Below, piece after piece: positions 54,028 to 63,224 of a stretch of 64,000 nt of DNA. Origin of the DNA: Methanoculleus formosensis (GTDB lineage: Archaea; Halobacteriota; Methanomicrobia; Methanomicrobiales; Methanoculleaceae); NCBI RefSeq assembly GCF_025384765.1, contig NZ_VHLL01000001.1, forward strand, positions 372,001 to 436,000, given 5' to 3'. A program made the position numbers and the translations under genes. Numbering within the stretch: position 1 is the stretch's first letter; each line of letters begins with the position of its first letter. Below the pieces are notes generated by a model that did not search any database, was not told the DNA's origin, and saw only the letters and a list, made by a program, of their open reading frames with translations.

Positions 54028-54787
54028 GGCTCTCCTCGTAACAAATGGCTCGTTTGCTGGTGTGATCTTTTGAGAGACAGAACATCAATCTGGTGCAACT
54101 CAGGCGGGGGCCAGAATCGGATCCGGGGCTCTCAGCGGGGTTTTCTGCAGCCGGTCCCTCTCATGCCGGCCGGTGCTGCAGGACCCGGGGGTTTACAGGG
54201 TTTATCGCGCAGGAATCGTTCACCTCCGGCGAGGTCCGCCATCTCATCATCGAGGAGGCAACCTCTTCCGGGAACGGGCTGCTCCCGGGTCTCAACCCGG
54301 AGAGTTCGGTCACGCGTGGCAAAGCACTGCGGGCATTTCTGAAGAACCGAAGTCGGCGGTTCGTAGAATAGTCGGGCACCAGCAGGATCGCGCGGTGAAC
54401 GCCTGCGCGGGGGCGAGCGGCGTCTGGGAGGTGTGTCGGGAAACGGACGGTTCGGGCGGCGGTTCAGCCGCGTCCGTCTGTTCCCGTCAGGTGATCCAGG
54501 GGAGCCGACGGCGGCTCCCCCGGTCTTCGGAGGGTGGATACATCCGAGCATCTGTTCAGGTGGTATCGCTCTTCTATGCTGCTCCCGTTCGCTCTTGTCG
54601 GAACGGTCTTTTTCTAAGGCGGGTATTCCCGATCTGGTGTTTCCAGATCGCTGAAGCCGGTATCCGGCCTCTAACAGGAGGCTGCTCCGGTTAAGGGCAG
54701 TCTTGCGAGGAGAGTCGAGCCCTCTCTCGCTGATCTATCTATATCCCGGCGTAAACCATAAGTTTGTTGCAACCCAATAGAGGTGCA
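54028..54787. other. Intergenic stretch before the TrmB regulator
   Basis: Apart from MMPL-unit promoter sequence at the left (to about 54070), I see no full gene. A forward frame ending at 54371 has a protein-like end (IAQESFTSGEVRHLIIEEA... to KALRAFLKNRSRRFVE) and may be a gene remnant, but no start or family is evident. The right 60 bases hold the TrmB promoter. Confidence 0.5.
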
Positions 54788-55543
54788 ATGGCTGCTGAGA
54801 TAGTCCCCGGGCTCCGCGCCCTCGGGATGAACGAGTACGAGGCGAGCGTCTACTCTACGCTTGTCGGGCTGCAGAAGGCGACCGCCCGGGATATTCACGA
54901 GATGAGCAGGGTTCCCCGGGGCCGGATCTACGACATCTTAAACGATCTGGCCCGGCGGGGTTTCATCGCCGTGGAAGAAGGTTCTCCGGCATCCTACTAC
55001 GTGCTCGACGTCGACGTGGTCTTCGACCGGCTCAAGGGCGATTACATCCGTTCTCTCGAAGAGACGCGCGAGGCGCTCAAGAGCCTCTCGGTCAAACCGC
55101 GCCTTCCCCCGGACTCGTTCTTCATCCTCCGGAGCGGGTGGGCGATTGAGAACCATATTTCTGCGCTCTTCCGGCGGGTGAAGGGGAGCATGGTGATCCT
55201 CTGCTACAACCCCGAGTTCCTCCGGAAGTATTACGCGACCATCAAGCCGCTGGAGAGGAAGATCGATCTCTACGTGGTCGTGCAAAAAGGGGAGGAATGT
55301 GTCGACATCAACCTCCCGATCTATGAGGCCAGGGGAACCGTGGCCGAGCTCCTGAATACCCGGCCGGTGAACGAGTCGGTGATGGAGGGCCGCAGGAAGG
55401 ATGAGTGCGCGATCCTGGTCGACAGCCGTGACTTCTTTGCGATCGCCACCGCGGGGTCCGGGCGGTATGCGGTGATCGGGTCGGACATGCCGATCATCGG
55501 ATACCTGCAGAAGACGATCGTCGAGCGGCTCAAGGAGGCGTGA
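54788..55543 (+). CDS. TrmB-family transcriptional regulator
   Basis: 251 residues from the ATG preceded by GAGGTG. N-terminal TrmB winged helix (about 10-75: LRALGMNEYEASVYSTLVGLQKATARDIHEMSRVPRGRIYDILNDLARRGFI). C-terminal effector domain with the PLD-like fold (about 105-251: FFILRSGWAIENHISALFRRVKGSMVILCYNPEFL). TrmB proteins sense sugars or small molecules. Convergent with the serpin gene; no sugar genes nearby, so the target is unknown. Confidence 0.9.
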   Translation: MAAEIVPGLRALGMNEYEASVYSTLVGLQKATARDIHEMSRVPRGRIYDILNDLARRGFIAVEEGSPASYYVLDVDVVFDRLKGDYIRSLEETREALKSLSVKPRLPPDSFFILRSGWAIENHISALFRRVKGSMVILCYNPEFLRKYYATIKPLERKIDLYVVVQKGEECVDINLPIYEARGTVAELLNTRPVNESVMEGRRKDECAILVDSRDFFAIATAGSGRYAVIGSDMPIIGYLQKTIVERLKEA

Positions 55544-55582
55544 GACGGCGGCCGGTCGCCGCCGTCTCTCCCCGACCGCCCC

Positions 55583-56887
55583 TTACGCGCTCTCCGGGTT
55601 CGCGACCCTTCCTGCAAAGAGGATCGTGCCGGAATCCTCCTCGACGATGAGGAAGACGAACGGGTGGTCCGCCCGGAAGACGGGCGTGGTGTCCCCGCCG
55701 GGCGCACTCTTTATGTTCATGATGACCCCGGTCGCCGCCGCGGCCTCGGTCCCCTCCTCGCTCACGTCGACGAACGCCTTATGGACGACGTCGCTGATGA
55801 AGAGCCTGTCTGTCCCGTCCATCCCCGCGAAGTCGGCATCGCCGGAGAACGCCGTCGGCATCCCCATCGCCGAAAGCGTCGAGGGGAGGCTGTACGTCGT
55901 CTCGAGCGTGAACTTCGGGAAGACGACCCTGACCCGCCGATCGGTCAGCGACTCCCGGAGGTCCGCGAGCGTCTCCGCATCCAGTACCTCTTCCGCCGCC
56001 GTCAGGTTGTCTTCCTTCGGGAGGAGGACGAGCATCGAGAGTTCTGTTCCGTTTCCGTGTGCGTACGGCATCCTGAGCACCTGGAGGTTGTCGGTCTCCG
56101 CGTACCCGTAGATCGCATCCTCGTCCGTGCGGTGCATCATCGGAACCCGGACCGCCTCGCCCGGAGCGACCCGGAACTCCTCCTCGGTCGTCTCGGCGGG
56201 GTCGAACTGCTTGACCCAGGTGCCCTTGAAGTAGATCGCGTTCGTGATCACGAGCCGGGTCATGGGGTCGACCGAACCGGCGGGGAGGAGGTCGCGGATC
56301 TTATCCTCGGTCTTCTCCTCCACCCAGCGGTTGATGGTCTCGCGCGACGCTTCAGCGTCGCCGGCGAAGTCGAGGTTCGTGACGTTTGCCGAGTACCACC
56401 GTGCGGCCGTATCGACATATGCCGGGAGGAACGGGTAGGCCTCCTCCGCCCAGAGGGCGTTTGCGGTGCGGAGAGTGTAGTTCTCGTCCCCGCGGTTCAG
56501 GACGGCATCGAGCCCGGCAAACCCGGATCTCCGAAGGGTCTCGTTCTGTGGGAGGTGAAGCACCGACCCGATCTCGTCGCCGGTCGCGCCCCGGGCGCCC
56601 TCGTAGGTGATCGCGAGGGCCGAGGAGATACTGTAGGGCGAGAAGAAGATGTTTTTACCCGCAGATCCCGGGTCGCCTGCAATCTGCCGGTAGAGGTCGA
56701 ACCCGAACTGGTTGTTCCCCGCCGAGACGTTGCCGACGCCTCCGGCATCCGGTCCCGGCGTCTCCTGCCCGGCGGGAGGGGCCGACTGCCCGGACGTCGT
56801 TTGCGGTACATCGGTGCATCCCGCGGCGATGCAGCCGATCGTGATGAGGCCTGCGAGGAGCAGCAGGCCGATGATCCTCCTGTTCAT
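55583..56887 (-). CDS. Serpin-family protease inhibitor, lipoprotein
   Basis: 434 residues. A signal peptide with lipobox ending AAGC (Cys about 24) anchors it outside the cell; a low-complexity linker (about 25-55) follows. The serpin core has NAIYFKGTWVKQFDPAET, the shutter motif and a reactive loop whose hinge is EEGTEAAAATGVIMNIK, with small residues typical of inhibitory serpins, then FRADHPFVFLIVEEDSGTILFAGRVANPE. The scissile P1 is probably near the M/N/K region. The target protease is unknown. Confidence 0.93.
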   Translation of the reverse strand: MNRRIIGLLLLAGLITIGCIAAGCTDVPQTTSGQSAPPAGQETPGPDAGGVGNVSAGNNQFGFDLYRQIAGDPGSAGKNIFFSPYSISSALAITYEGARGATGDEIGSVLHLPQNETLRRSGFAGLDAVLNRGDENYTLRTANALWAEEAYPFLPAYVDTAARWYSANVTNLDFAGDAEASRETINRWVEEKTEDKIRDLLPAGSVDPMTRLVITNAIYFKGTWVKQFDPAETTEEEFRVAPGEAVRVPMMHRTDEDAIYGYAETDNLQVLRMPYAHGNGTELSMLVLLPKEDNLTAAEEVLDAETLADLRESLTDRRVRVVFPKFTLETTYSLPSTLSAMGMPTAFSGDADFAGMDGTDRLFISDVVHKAFVDVSEEGTEAAAATGVIMNIKSAPGGDTTPVFRADHPFVFLIVEEDSGTILFAGRVANPESA

Positions 56888-57184
56888 GAAATGCGATATG
56901 GTGCATCGGATAGTTATACCTGGCGTTAACGACGATTCTTTTCGAATCCTTCCCCTCTCAGTGCAGCACCTGTTCGATGCGTCTCCTCCCGAGCGCCTCC
57001 CGGAACTCGATTGGGAGCATCTGCAGGTTCAGATAGACGTAGCGGTAGCCGCCCGGGGATGATCTCCTCAGAACGTTAGCGGGGTGCTGCACCGGAACAC
57101 CTATGAGCATGCCCGGGAAACAGTCCCGGGCCTGCACATAGTCCTGACATCGTCAGGGCGCAGTCGTTTCCGATGTGATGATCC

Positions 57185-57607
57185 ATGGTAGTAATGCCCG
57201 ATGCCCTCATTGCGCTCCTGAAGGAGTGGCATTCCGTCCCTGTCGCGACCACCGGGGCCGATGGGATGCCCAATGTTGCAGCCAAATCGGTCATGGTCAG
57301 GGATCCCGAGACTATCGTCTGGGGCGAACTCTATTTCATGCAGACCTACGAGAACCTCACGCGGCACCCGATTGCGTCGCTCTGTGTCTGGGAGTGGACC
57401 CCGCCGTTCACCGCGTACAAGGTGAAGGGTCGGGTCGTGATCCACAGGCATGATGAAGTGACAGCGGCGCTTGACAGGAGCGTCTGGGCCGGGCACACCG
57501 GGGAGTTTGCGGCTCGCATAGAAGGGATGGCGGCGGTCGTCCTCACGGTCGAAGAGATTTACGACCAGACCCCCCGGATCGAGGGAGCAGGAAAGCGAAT
57601 TGCGTAG
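57185..57607 (+). CDS. Pyridoxamine 5'-phosphate oxidase-like flavin-binding protein
   Basis: 140 residues. Split-barrel FMN-binding pattern: VPVATTGADGMPNVAAKSVMV, then YFMQTYENLTRHPIASLCVW and AYKVKGRVVIH. Small archaeal members often bind FMN or F420 and have no known substrate. An alternative start is ATG 57194. The 255 bases before it show nothing recognisable. Confidence 0.85.
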   Translation: MVVMPDALIALLKEWHSVPVATTGADGMPNVAAKSVMVRDPETIVWGELYFMQTYENLTRHPIASLCVWEWTPPFTAYKVKGRVVIHRHDEVTAALDRSVWAGHTGEFAARIEGMAAVVLTVEEIYDQTPRIEGAGKRIA

Positions 57608-57877
57608 GTCTTAGGGATGAACAGCCCCGCGCTCTCGGACGAGGATGGGTCAATCTTCAATTTTCGGTTCTGGTTTCCTGCCGATATACCCGGATGTATG
57701 CGGTAGCATCTTTGGTAAGCTGTTTCTCGGCGATCCCCTGCTGGATCGGTGCGCCGAAGCACCTCCTGTCCGGCGAGGTGCAGCGACCGCGATCCCCGGG
57801 TTGGTGCCGTGAACGCTTCTCCCGTGCAGACGAGGTTATGTAACGAGATAGATAGAGAATCGGAACAGAAATAGGAA
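57608..57877. other. Intergenic stretch before tRNA-His
   Basis: 270 bases without a clear gene. A reverse-strand segment at about 57660-57780 encodes IQQGIAEKQLTKDATAYIRV, which reads protein-like but has no start; it may be a remnant of an older gene. Confidence 0.4.
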
Positions 57878-57950
57878 GGCCAGGGCCGAGATTCGAACCC
57901 GGGTCGAGGGATCCACAGTCCCTTAGGATAACCGACTACCCCACCCTGGC
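57878..57950 (-). tRNA. tRNA-His (anticodon GTG)
   Basis: Acceptor GCCAGGG/CCCTGGC with discriminator C; anticodon stem AGGGA/TCCCT, loop CTGTGGA (anticodon GTG); T arm CCGGGTTCGAATCTCGG. The base before the 5' end is T, so the G-1 identity base is not encoded and must be added after transcription. Confidence 0.94.
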
Positions 57951-58265
57951 AAAGTACTCATAATAATTGGCAGTCGGATTTGATTAAGGTATCTCTCCGG
58001 TCTGCTCGACGCGCATCCTGCCGGGGCTCCCAGGCGGTGCCGGGAAACCCGGCTGCCATACCACCTCATTCGGCCGCCTTCGACCGCGGGAATACGCAGC
58101 GGGGCGAATTATTAATAGATGCCATGCTCTATAACGTACCAGTGTTCCGGGCGCCGAGCGACGCCCCGGAGGTGGGGGAATCACCCTTACACCGGCGTGA
58201 TTCAGGAAAGAACGGCTAATTTCTCAGAATTTTTCGGATCAGCCCGTCAATAAAAGATACCGAAG
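57951..58265. other. Intergenic stretch between tRNA-His and aIF5B
   Basis: 315 bases. It holds the tRNA promoter region on the reverse side and an AT-rich tract (about 58105-58135, TTATTAATAGATG) that may be the aIF5B promoter. A 79-codon frame at 57980-58219 has no family or convincing start. Confidence 0.45.
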
Positions 58266-60056
58266 GTGATTATCACGACAAAGCAATCAACGATCAGAAC
58301 CCCCATCGTCTGCGTGATGGGCCACGTCGACCACGGCAAGACCTCGCTCCTCGACAGGATCCGGGGCTCCTCCGTGGTCTCGACCGAGGAAGGCGCAATT
58401 ACGCAGCATATCGGCGCCACGCTCGTTCCCATCGACGCGATCACCCGCATGGGCGGAGCCCTGAGCAAGGTCAGCGTCAACGTCCCGGGTCTCCTCTTCA
58501 TCGACACCCCCGGGCACCACGCCTTCACCACGCTGCGTGCACGCGGCGGGGCGCTCGCCGACATGGCGATCGTCGTGGTGGACATCAACGAGGGGTTCCG
58601 CCCCCAGACGATCGAGGCGCTCCAGATCCTGCGCAACTACAAGACGCCGTTCGTCATCGCGGCAAACAAGGTCGATCGCATCCCCGGGTGGCGCGTCCAG
58701 CAGAATCAGCCGTTCTTAAAGACGTTTGCACAGCAGAATGAACGTGTCCAGGGCATGCTCGAGACGAAGGTGTATGAACTCGTCGGCAAACTCTCCGATC
58801 TCGGGTTCAACTCCGAGCGGTTCGACCGGGTCTCGGACTTCGCGCGAAACATCTGCATCGTGCCGACGAGCGCCATCACCGGCGAAGGTCTCCCCGACAT
58901 CCTGATAGTGCTGATCGGGCTTGCCCAGCGCTACATGACCGAGAGCCTCAAGGTCAGCGCCGAGGGTCCCGGCGTCGGCACCGTCCTCGAGGTGAAGGAG
59001 GAGCGGGGGCTCGGGATGACGCTCGACCTGATCCTCTACGACGGGAACCTGAAGGTCGGGGACGAGATCGTCGTCGCAGGAAACGACCAGATCATCGAGA
59101 CGAAAGTGCGCTCTCTCTTGAAACCCCGACCTATGAGCGAGATCCTGATCGAGGAGCGGTTCGAGCGGGTCAAGTCCGTCACCGCCGCTGCGGGTATCAA
59201 GGTCGCCGCCCCGAAACTCGACGGGGTCATCGCGGGCTCCCCCCTCCGCGTCGTCCGGGGCGGCAACCGGGAAGAGGTGATCGAGCGCGTCCGCCACGAG
59301 GTCCAGGACATCGAGGTGAACCTCTCCGATGTCGGGGTCATCATCCGGGCGGACACTATCGGTGCCCTCGAAGCGCTCTCAAAGGAACTCGAAGGCCACC
59401 AGATCCAGGTGATGCGGGCGACCGTGGGGCCGGTCACCCGCCACGACGTCCTTGAGGCGGGAACGATCCGTGACCCACTCTACAGCGCGATCGTCGCCTT
59501 CAACACTCCGGTCCTCCCCGACGCGGTCGACGCCCTGACAGATACGGCGACGTCCCACGTCAGCATATTCGAGGGCGGCGTCATCTACCAGCTCCTCGAC
59601 GACTACGTTGAGTGGAGGGAGGAGAAGAAGCAGGAGTTCGAGCGGCAGAAGTTCGAGAAGCTGATCATGCCCGCAAAGATCCGGATCCTCCCGAACTGCG
59701 TCTTCCGGCAGAGCAACCCTGCGGTGGTCGGCGTCAGGATCCTCGGCGGGAAACTCCAGAGCGGGGTCGACCTCGCCCTCCCGAACGGCAAGAAGATCGG
59801 CCGCATCAAGCAGATTCAGGCGAAGAACGAGTCGGTCCAGGAAGCGGAGGCGGGCAAGGAGGTGGCGATCTCGATCGAGGGGCCGACGGTCGGCCGCCAG
59901 ATCAACGTCGACGACGACCTCTACGTGGATATCCCGGAGCGGCACGTGAAGGTGATCGAGCGCGAGATGATCGACCAGTTGAGCCCGAGCCTGCGCGAGA
60001 CCCTGGAGGAGTTCACCATCCTCAAGCGTCGGGAAGACCCCTTCTGGGGGAAGTGA
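58266..60056 (+). CDS. infB: Translation initiation factor aIF5B (IF-2)
   Basis: 596 residues, typical archaeal length without the long bacterial N-terminus. G1 GHVDHGKT (19-26), G3 DTPGHH (about 80-85), G4 NKVD (134-137). Domain II-IV follow, ending with helix-rich domain IV (REMIDQLSPSLRETLEEFTILKRRE). GTG start, preceded by GAAG. No intein, unlike in some archaea. Promotes ribosome subunit joining and initiator-tRNA binding. Confidence 0.97.
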   Translation: MIITTKQSTIRTPIVCVMGHVDHGKTSLLDRIRGSSVVSTEEGAITQHIGATLVPIDAITRMGGALSKVSVNVPGLLFIDTPGHHAFTTLRARGGALADMAIVVVDINEGFRPQTIEALQILRNYKTPFVIAANKVDRIPGWRVQQNQPFLKTFAQQNERVQGMLETKVYELVGKLSDLGFNSERFDRVSDFARNICIVPTSAITGEGLPDILIVLIGLAQRYMTESLKVSAEGPGVGTVLEVKEERGLGMTLDLILYDGNLKVGDEIVVAGNDQIIETKVRSLLKPRPMSEILIEERFERVKSVTAAAGIKVAAPKLDGVIAGSPLRVVRGGNREEVIERVRHEVQDIEVNLSDVGVIIRADTIGALEALSKELEGHQIQVMRATVGPVTRHDVLEAGTIRDPLYSAIVAFNTPVLPDAVDALTDTATSHVSIFEGGVIYQLLDDYVEWREEKKQEFERQKFEKLIMPAKIRILPNCVFRQSNPAVVGVRILGGKLQSGVDLALPNGKKIGRIKQIQAKNESVQEAEAGKEVAISIEGPTVGRQINVDDDLYVDIPERHVKVIEREMIDQLSPSLRETLEEFTILKRREDPFWGK

Positions 60057-60172
60057 CCCGTTCCCGGAAAGCGCGGCCCGCTCCCGGCCGCCGCTCTCCT
60101 CTAACCCTGTAGAGGTAGTCTTTTAATACCATATTCTCAAATTGTATAGGTACTTTCGAAGGAGTCGTCAAC

Positions 60173-60571
60173 ATGGCAGATTTCAAGATCATCCTATCTG
60201 ACCCGGAGACCGGGCGTTCATATAAGATCGATGCGACCGGCCCCACCGCCGGAGCGTTCATCGGCAAGCGTATCGGCGAAGAGATCGACGGAAACGTCCT
60301 CGGCTTTGCGGGCTACACGATCAAGATCACCGGCGCCACGGACAAGACCGGTATTCCCTCCCGCCGCGACCTCCCCGGCCCGTCACGCCGGAGACTCCTC
60401 CTCTCCAAGGGCGTCGGGTTCCACCCGGTCATGGACGGGGAGCGCCGCAGGAAGTCGGTGCGTGGCAACGAGATCAGCGCCGATAGCGTTCAGATCAATG
60501 CTGCCGTGAAACAGAGCGGCGCAAAACCCCTGGCAGAATACTTCAGCCAGCCCGAGGCGGCGGCCGAATAA
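60173..60571 (+). CDS. rps6e: Small ribosomal subunit protein eS6
   Basis: 132 residues with the signature FIGKRIGEEIDGNVLGFAGYTIKITGATDKTGIPSR and SRRRLLLSKGVGFHP. It follows aIF5B by 116 bases; AAGGAG precedes the ATG. aIF5B-eS6 is a common archaeal neighbour pair. Confidence 0.97.
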   Translation: MADFKIILSDPETGRSYKIDATGPTAGAFIGKRIGEEIDGNVLGFAGYTIKITGATDKTGIPSRRDLPGPSRRRLLLSKGVGFHPVMDGERRRKSVRGNEISADSVQINAAVKQSGAKPLAEYFSQPEAAAE

Positions 60572-60811
60572 ATCAGCCCCCAATCTTTTCTACAGCATTA
60601 CTTCTCGGGGCTGATCCGCCCGTACCCTCATCGTTGTTCTACCGGCTGCGCCAGGGCTCCCTGAGCGTGGCGGGGCACCCGCATATCGCGGCGGTGAGCG
60701 CTGCTCCCGGGTCTCCCTCGCATGCCGGGGGCGAGCAGTGCCGCTTCGCGGTAGTAGCCGCTCCAGGCCGCGCCCTCAAGCCCGGCAGGTGTAAATCTAA
60801 AAAAGTGTCTT

Positions 60812-61279
60812 CTACCGTTTTTTCGCGACCGATCGCTCCAGGGCCGGCAGTTTGTCGTCGAACGCCACCCCGTACTTCTTCGCGAGGATGACCACCGCCG
60901 CCTCCACCCGGATGTTGCCGTCGAAGTTGTCGGCAACGATCCGGTGGAGCTCCGCGACGACCTCCTGGGGCGGCTTCTCCGTCGCGGCGGCGATCCGCCC
61001 GATCAGCTCCTCGTAGGGGCTCTCCGCCGATGCGAGGACGTCGGAGGTGGGCTTGAACCCGAGCGGTATCGAGACCTCGGCGAGATCGAAGAGCGGCCGG
61101 ATGGCTCCCCCGTCAACCTCGATGAGCCCCTCTGCCTTCGCCCGCTCCAGGAGCTGGTTTACCTGCTCCTTGTTCATCCACTTCCGGTCGATGGCGATGT
61201 AGAAGACAAACTCGCTCTTCTGCAGCCGATCTTTGCGCATGTGCTTGAACGGCGCGGCGACCGCTATCCTGACGCTCAC
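60812..61279 (-). CDS. DUF2240 protein
   Basis: 155 residues from GTG 61279, which overlaps the upstream stop (GTGA). Matches the DUF2240 opening (VRIAVAAPFKHMRKDRLQKSEFVFYIAIDRKWMNKEQVNQLLERAKAEGLI), then ALKPT-like GFKPTSDVLA and helices. Archaeal, probable nucleic-acid-linked helical protein of unknown role. The 240-base gap 60572-60811 before it holds no gene. Confidence 0.82.
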   Translation of the reverse strand: MSVRIAVAAPFKHMRKDRLQKSEFVFYIAIDRKWMNKEQVNQLLERAKAEGLIEVDGGAIRPLFDLAEVSIPLGFKPTSDVLASAESPYEELIGRIAAATEKPPQEVVAELHRIVADNFDGNIRVEAAVVILAKKYGVAFDDKLPALERSVAKKR

Positions 61280-61698
61280 TCGCAGGCACCCTTGAGCATC
61301 TTTCGCAGATCCATCGCGTCCATCTCCCCGAGCCGCCCCTCCTTCGCGACGTAGCACTCCGTCACCGCACCTCTGTCGACAAGCCGGAGGAAGAAGACGT
61401 TATCTGAGACCGGGAGCCTTTTTTCAGGGGTGAGCAGCGTCCTCTGGAGGTCGACCCGGAAGTCCGCCGTTTCCGTGACATTCTCGGCGAGCGGCACGAG
61501 ATCGTTCAGATCGAGGAACTGTGTCCGCCCGTCCGCGATCAGGACGAGTATCCGCTCCTTGACGAGCCCGTCGGCACCCCGTGCGGTGGTATGGGTGTCG
61601 TGCATCCGGGCTATACAGGCAAGGACGTCCCGGAACGGCCGGTTGATCTCAAAATCGAGGTCGATGGATTGGGGGAAACGATGGTATATCCTGCGCAT
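61276..61698 (-). CDS. Protein of unknown function coupled to DUF2240
   Basis: 140 residues from ATG 61698 (a GTG one codon earlier is possible). Mixed alpha/beta, with ADGRTQFLDLNDLVPLAENVTETADFRVDLQRTLLTPEK and TECYVAKEGRLGEMDAMDLRKML. The stop overlaps the DUF2240 start (GTGA). No family recognised. Divergent from the metallophosphatase gene, 89 bases away. Confidence 0.7.
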   Translation of the reverse strand: MRRIYHRFPQSIDLDFEINRPFRDVLACIARMHDTHTTARGADGLVKERILVLIADGRTQFLDLNDLVPLAENVTETADFRVDLQRTLLTPEKRLPVSDNVFFLRLVDRGAVTECYVAKEGRLGEMDAMDLRKMLKGACE

Positions 61699-61787
61699 CA
61701 CTAGAACTGAGATCCGCGGAACGTAAAAAGGATCTGATCGCGCCGGAGGCGCAAACGTTTTCTCCACATCCTGCCCTCCCTGCACCC

Positions 61788-63224
61788 ATGACCGACCTCA
61801 CGCTCCTGCAGATGAACGACTCGCACGGGTACCTGGAGCCGCACCAGGAACTCTTCTATGCCGGCGGGCCGCCGGTGTACCGGACGGCGGGCGGGTACGC
61901 CCGGATCGCCACGCTCCTCGAAGAAGCCCGCGACGAGCGGCCGGGCCGGGTGCTCGCGTTCGACTGCGGCGACACCATCCACGGGACCTACCCCGTCGTC
62001 CAATCGGAGGGCGAGGCGCTCGTCCCCATTCTGAACGCCCTCGCCTTCGATGCCATGACCGCCCACTGGGAGTTCGCTTACGGCCCGGAGCAGTTCAAGA
62101 GCGTGGCGGGGAGGCTCGACTACCCCGTCCTCGCCGACAACTGCTACGACGACGTGACCGGCGATCTGGTCTTTCCCCCGCATACCGTCTGCGAGACCGA
62201 CGACCTCATGGTGGGCGTCATCGGCATCGCCGCCACGATCGTCGACAAGGTGATGCCGGAATCGTTCTCGAAGGGGATCCGTTTCTCTCTCGGGAACGCC
62301 GAACTCCCCGGTCACATCACCCATCTCCGCGAAGAGGAGGGGGTGGATCTCGTCGTGGTGATCTCGCACCTCGGGTTTCCGCAGGAGGTGAGACTCGCCC
62401 GCGAGACGGACGGGATCGACGTCCTCCTCTCGGGGCACACCCACAACCGCCTCTTCGAGCCGGTGGTCGTGAACGAGACCATCATCATCCAGTCGGGCTG
62501 CCACGGTTCCTTCCTCGGGAGGCTCGGTCTCACGGTCGAGAACCGGCGGGTGAAGGGGTTCGACCACGACCTGATCGTCGTCGGCGAGGAGGTCCGGCCT
62601 CACCCGGAGGTCGAGGAGATGGTCGAGGTGGTCATGGAACCCCACCGGGAGTACCTCTCCCGGGTTGTCGGGGAGACCAGGACGGGTCTTAACCGGAACA
62701 CCGTCCTCGAGGCCACGATGGACAACTTCCTCCTGCAGGCGCTCATCGACGTCACGGGCGCAGAGATGGCCTTCTCGAACGGGTGGCGCTACGGCGCCCC
62801 GGTGCCTCCGGGGCCGGTGACGCAAAACGATCTCTGGAACATCATCCCGGTCAACCCTCCGGTCTCGACGGTCGAGATCATCGGCCGGGAGCTCAGGGCG
62901 ATGATGGAGGAGAACATGGAACGGACGTTCTCGCGCGATCCCTACCAGCAGATGGGCGGCTACGTGAAGCGGTGCATGGGGGTCAACCTCTACTGCAGGG
63001 TAGAGAACCCGGCAGGATACCGGATCCAGGAGTTCTTCGTCGGTGGACGGCGACTCGACCCGGACGCCGTCTACCGCGCGGCGTTCGTCACCGGCCAGGG
63101 CGTGCCGCCGAAGTACGGGCGGAACCGGGAGAACCTGGACCTCCCGGCGATCGAGGCGCTCGAACGCTACCTCTCAAAAGGGCCGGTCAGCGCCGAACTC
63201 CGCGGGAGCGTGACGGCGATATGA
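61788..63224 (+). CDS. SoxB-like 5'-nucleotidase-type metallophosphatase
   Basis: 478 residues. N-terminal calcineurin-like domain: LQMNDSHGYLEPH, FDCGDTIHGT, MTAHWEFAYG, ISHLGF and SGHTHNR supply the two metal sites. The AHWEF segment resembles SoxB (GHWEFTYG) rather than the GNHEFD of periplasmic 5'-nucleotidases. The C-terminal 5'-nucleotidase domain (about 280-478) has the VNPPVSTVEIIGRELRAMMEE pattern. No signal peptide, so it is cytoplasmic. It overlaps the DsrE gene (ATGA). Substrate unknown. Confidence 0.87.
   Translation: MTDLTLLQMNDSHGYLEPHQELFYAGGPPVYRTAGGYARIATLLEEARDERPGRVLAFDCGDTIHGTYPVVQSEGEALVPILNALAFDAMTAHWEFAYGPEQFKSVAGRLDYPVLADNCYDDVTGDLVFPPHTVCETDDLMVGVIGIAATIVDKVMPESFSKGIRFSLGNAELPGHITHLREEEGVDLVVVISHLGFPQEVRLARETDGIDVLLSGHTHNRLFEPVVVNETIIIQSGCHGSFLGRLGLTVENRRVKGFDHDLIVVGEEVRPHPEVEEMVEVVMEPHREYLSRVVGETRTGLNRNTVLEATMDNFLLQALIDVTGAEMAFSNGWRYGAPVPPGPVTQNDLWNIIPVNPPVSTVEIIGRELRAMMEENMERTFSRDPYQQMGGYVKRCMGVNLYCRVENPAGYRIQEFFVGGRRLDPDAVYRAAFVTGQGVPPKYGRNRENLDLPAIEALERYLSKGPVSAELRGSVTAI

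Noticed and set aside
57980-58219. 79-codon forward frame after tRNA-His
   Set aside because: No ribosome site, low-complexity composition and no recognisable similarity; it overlaps a likely promoter zone.
58266-60056. Intein in aIF5B
   Set aside because: The G-domain and later domains are continuous with normal length; no splicing motifs are present.
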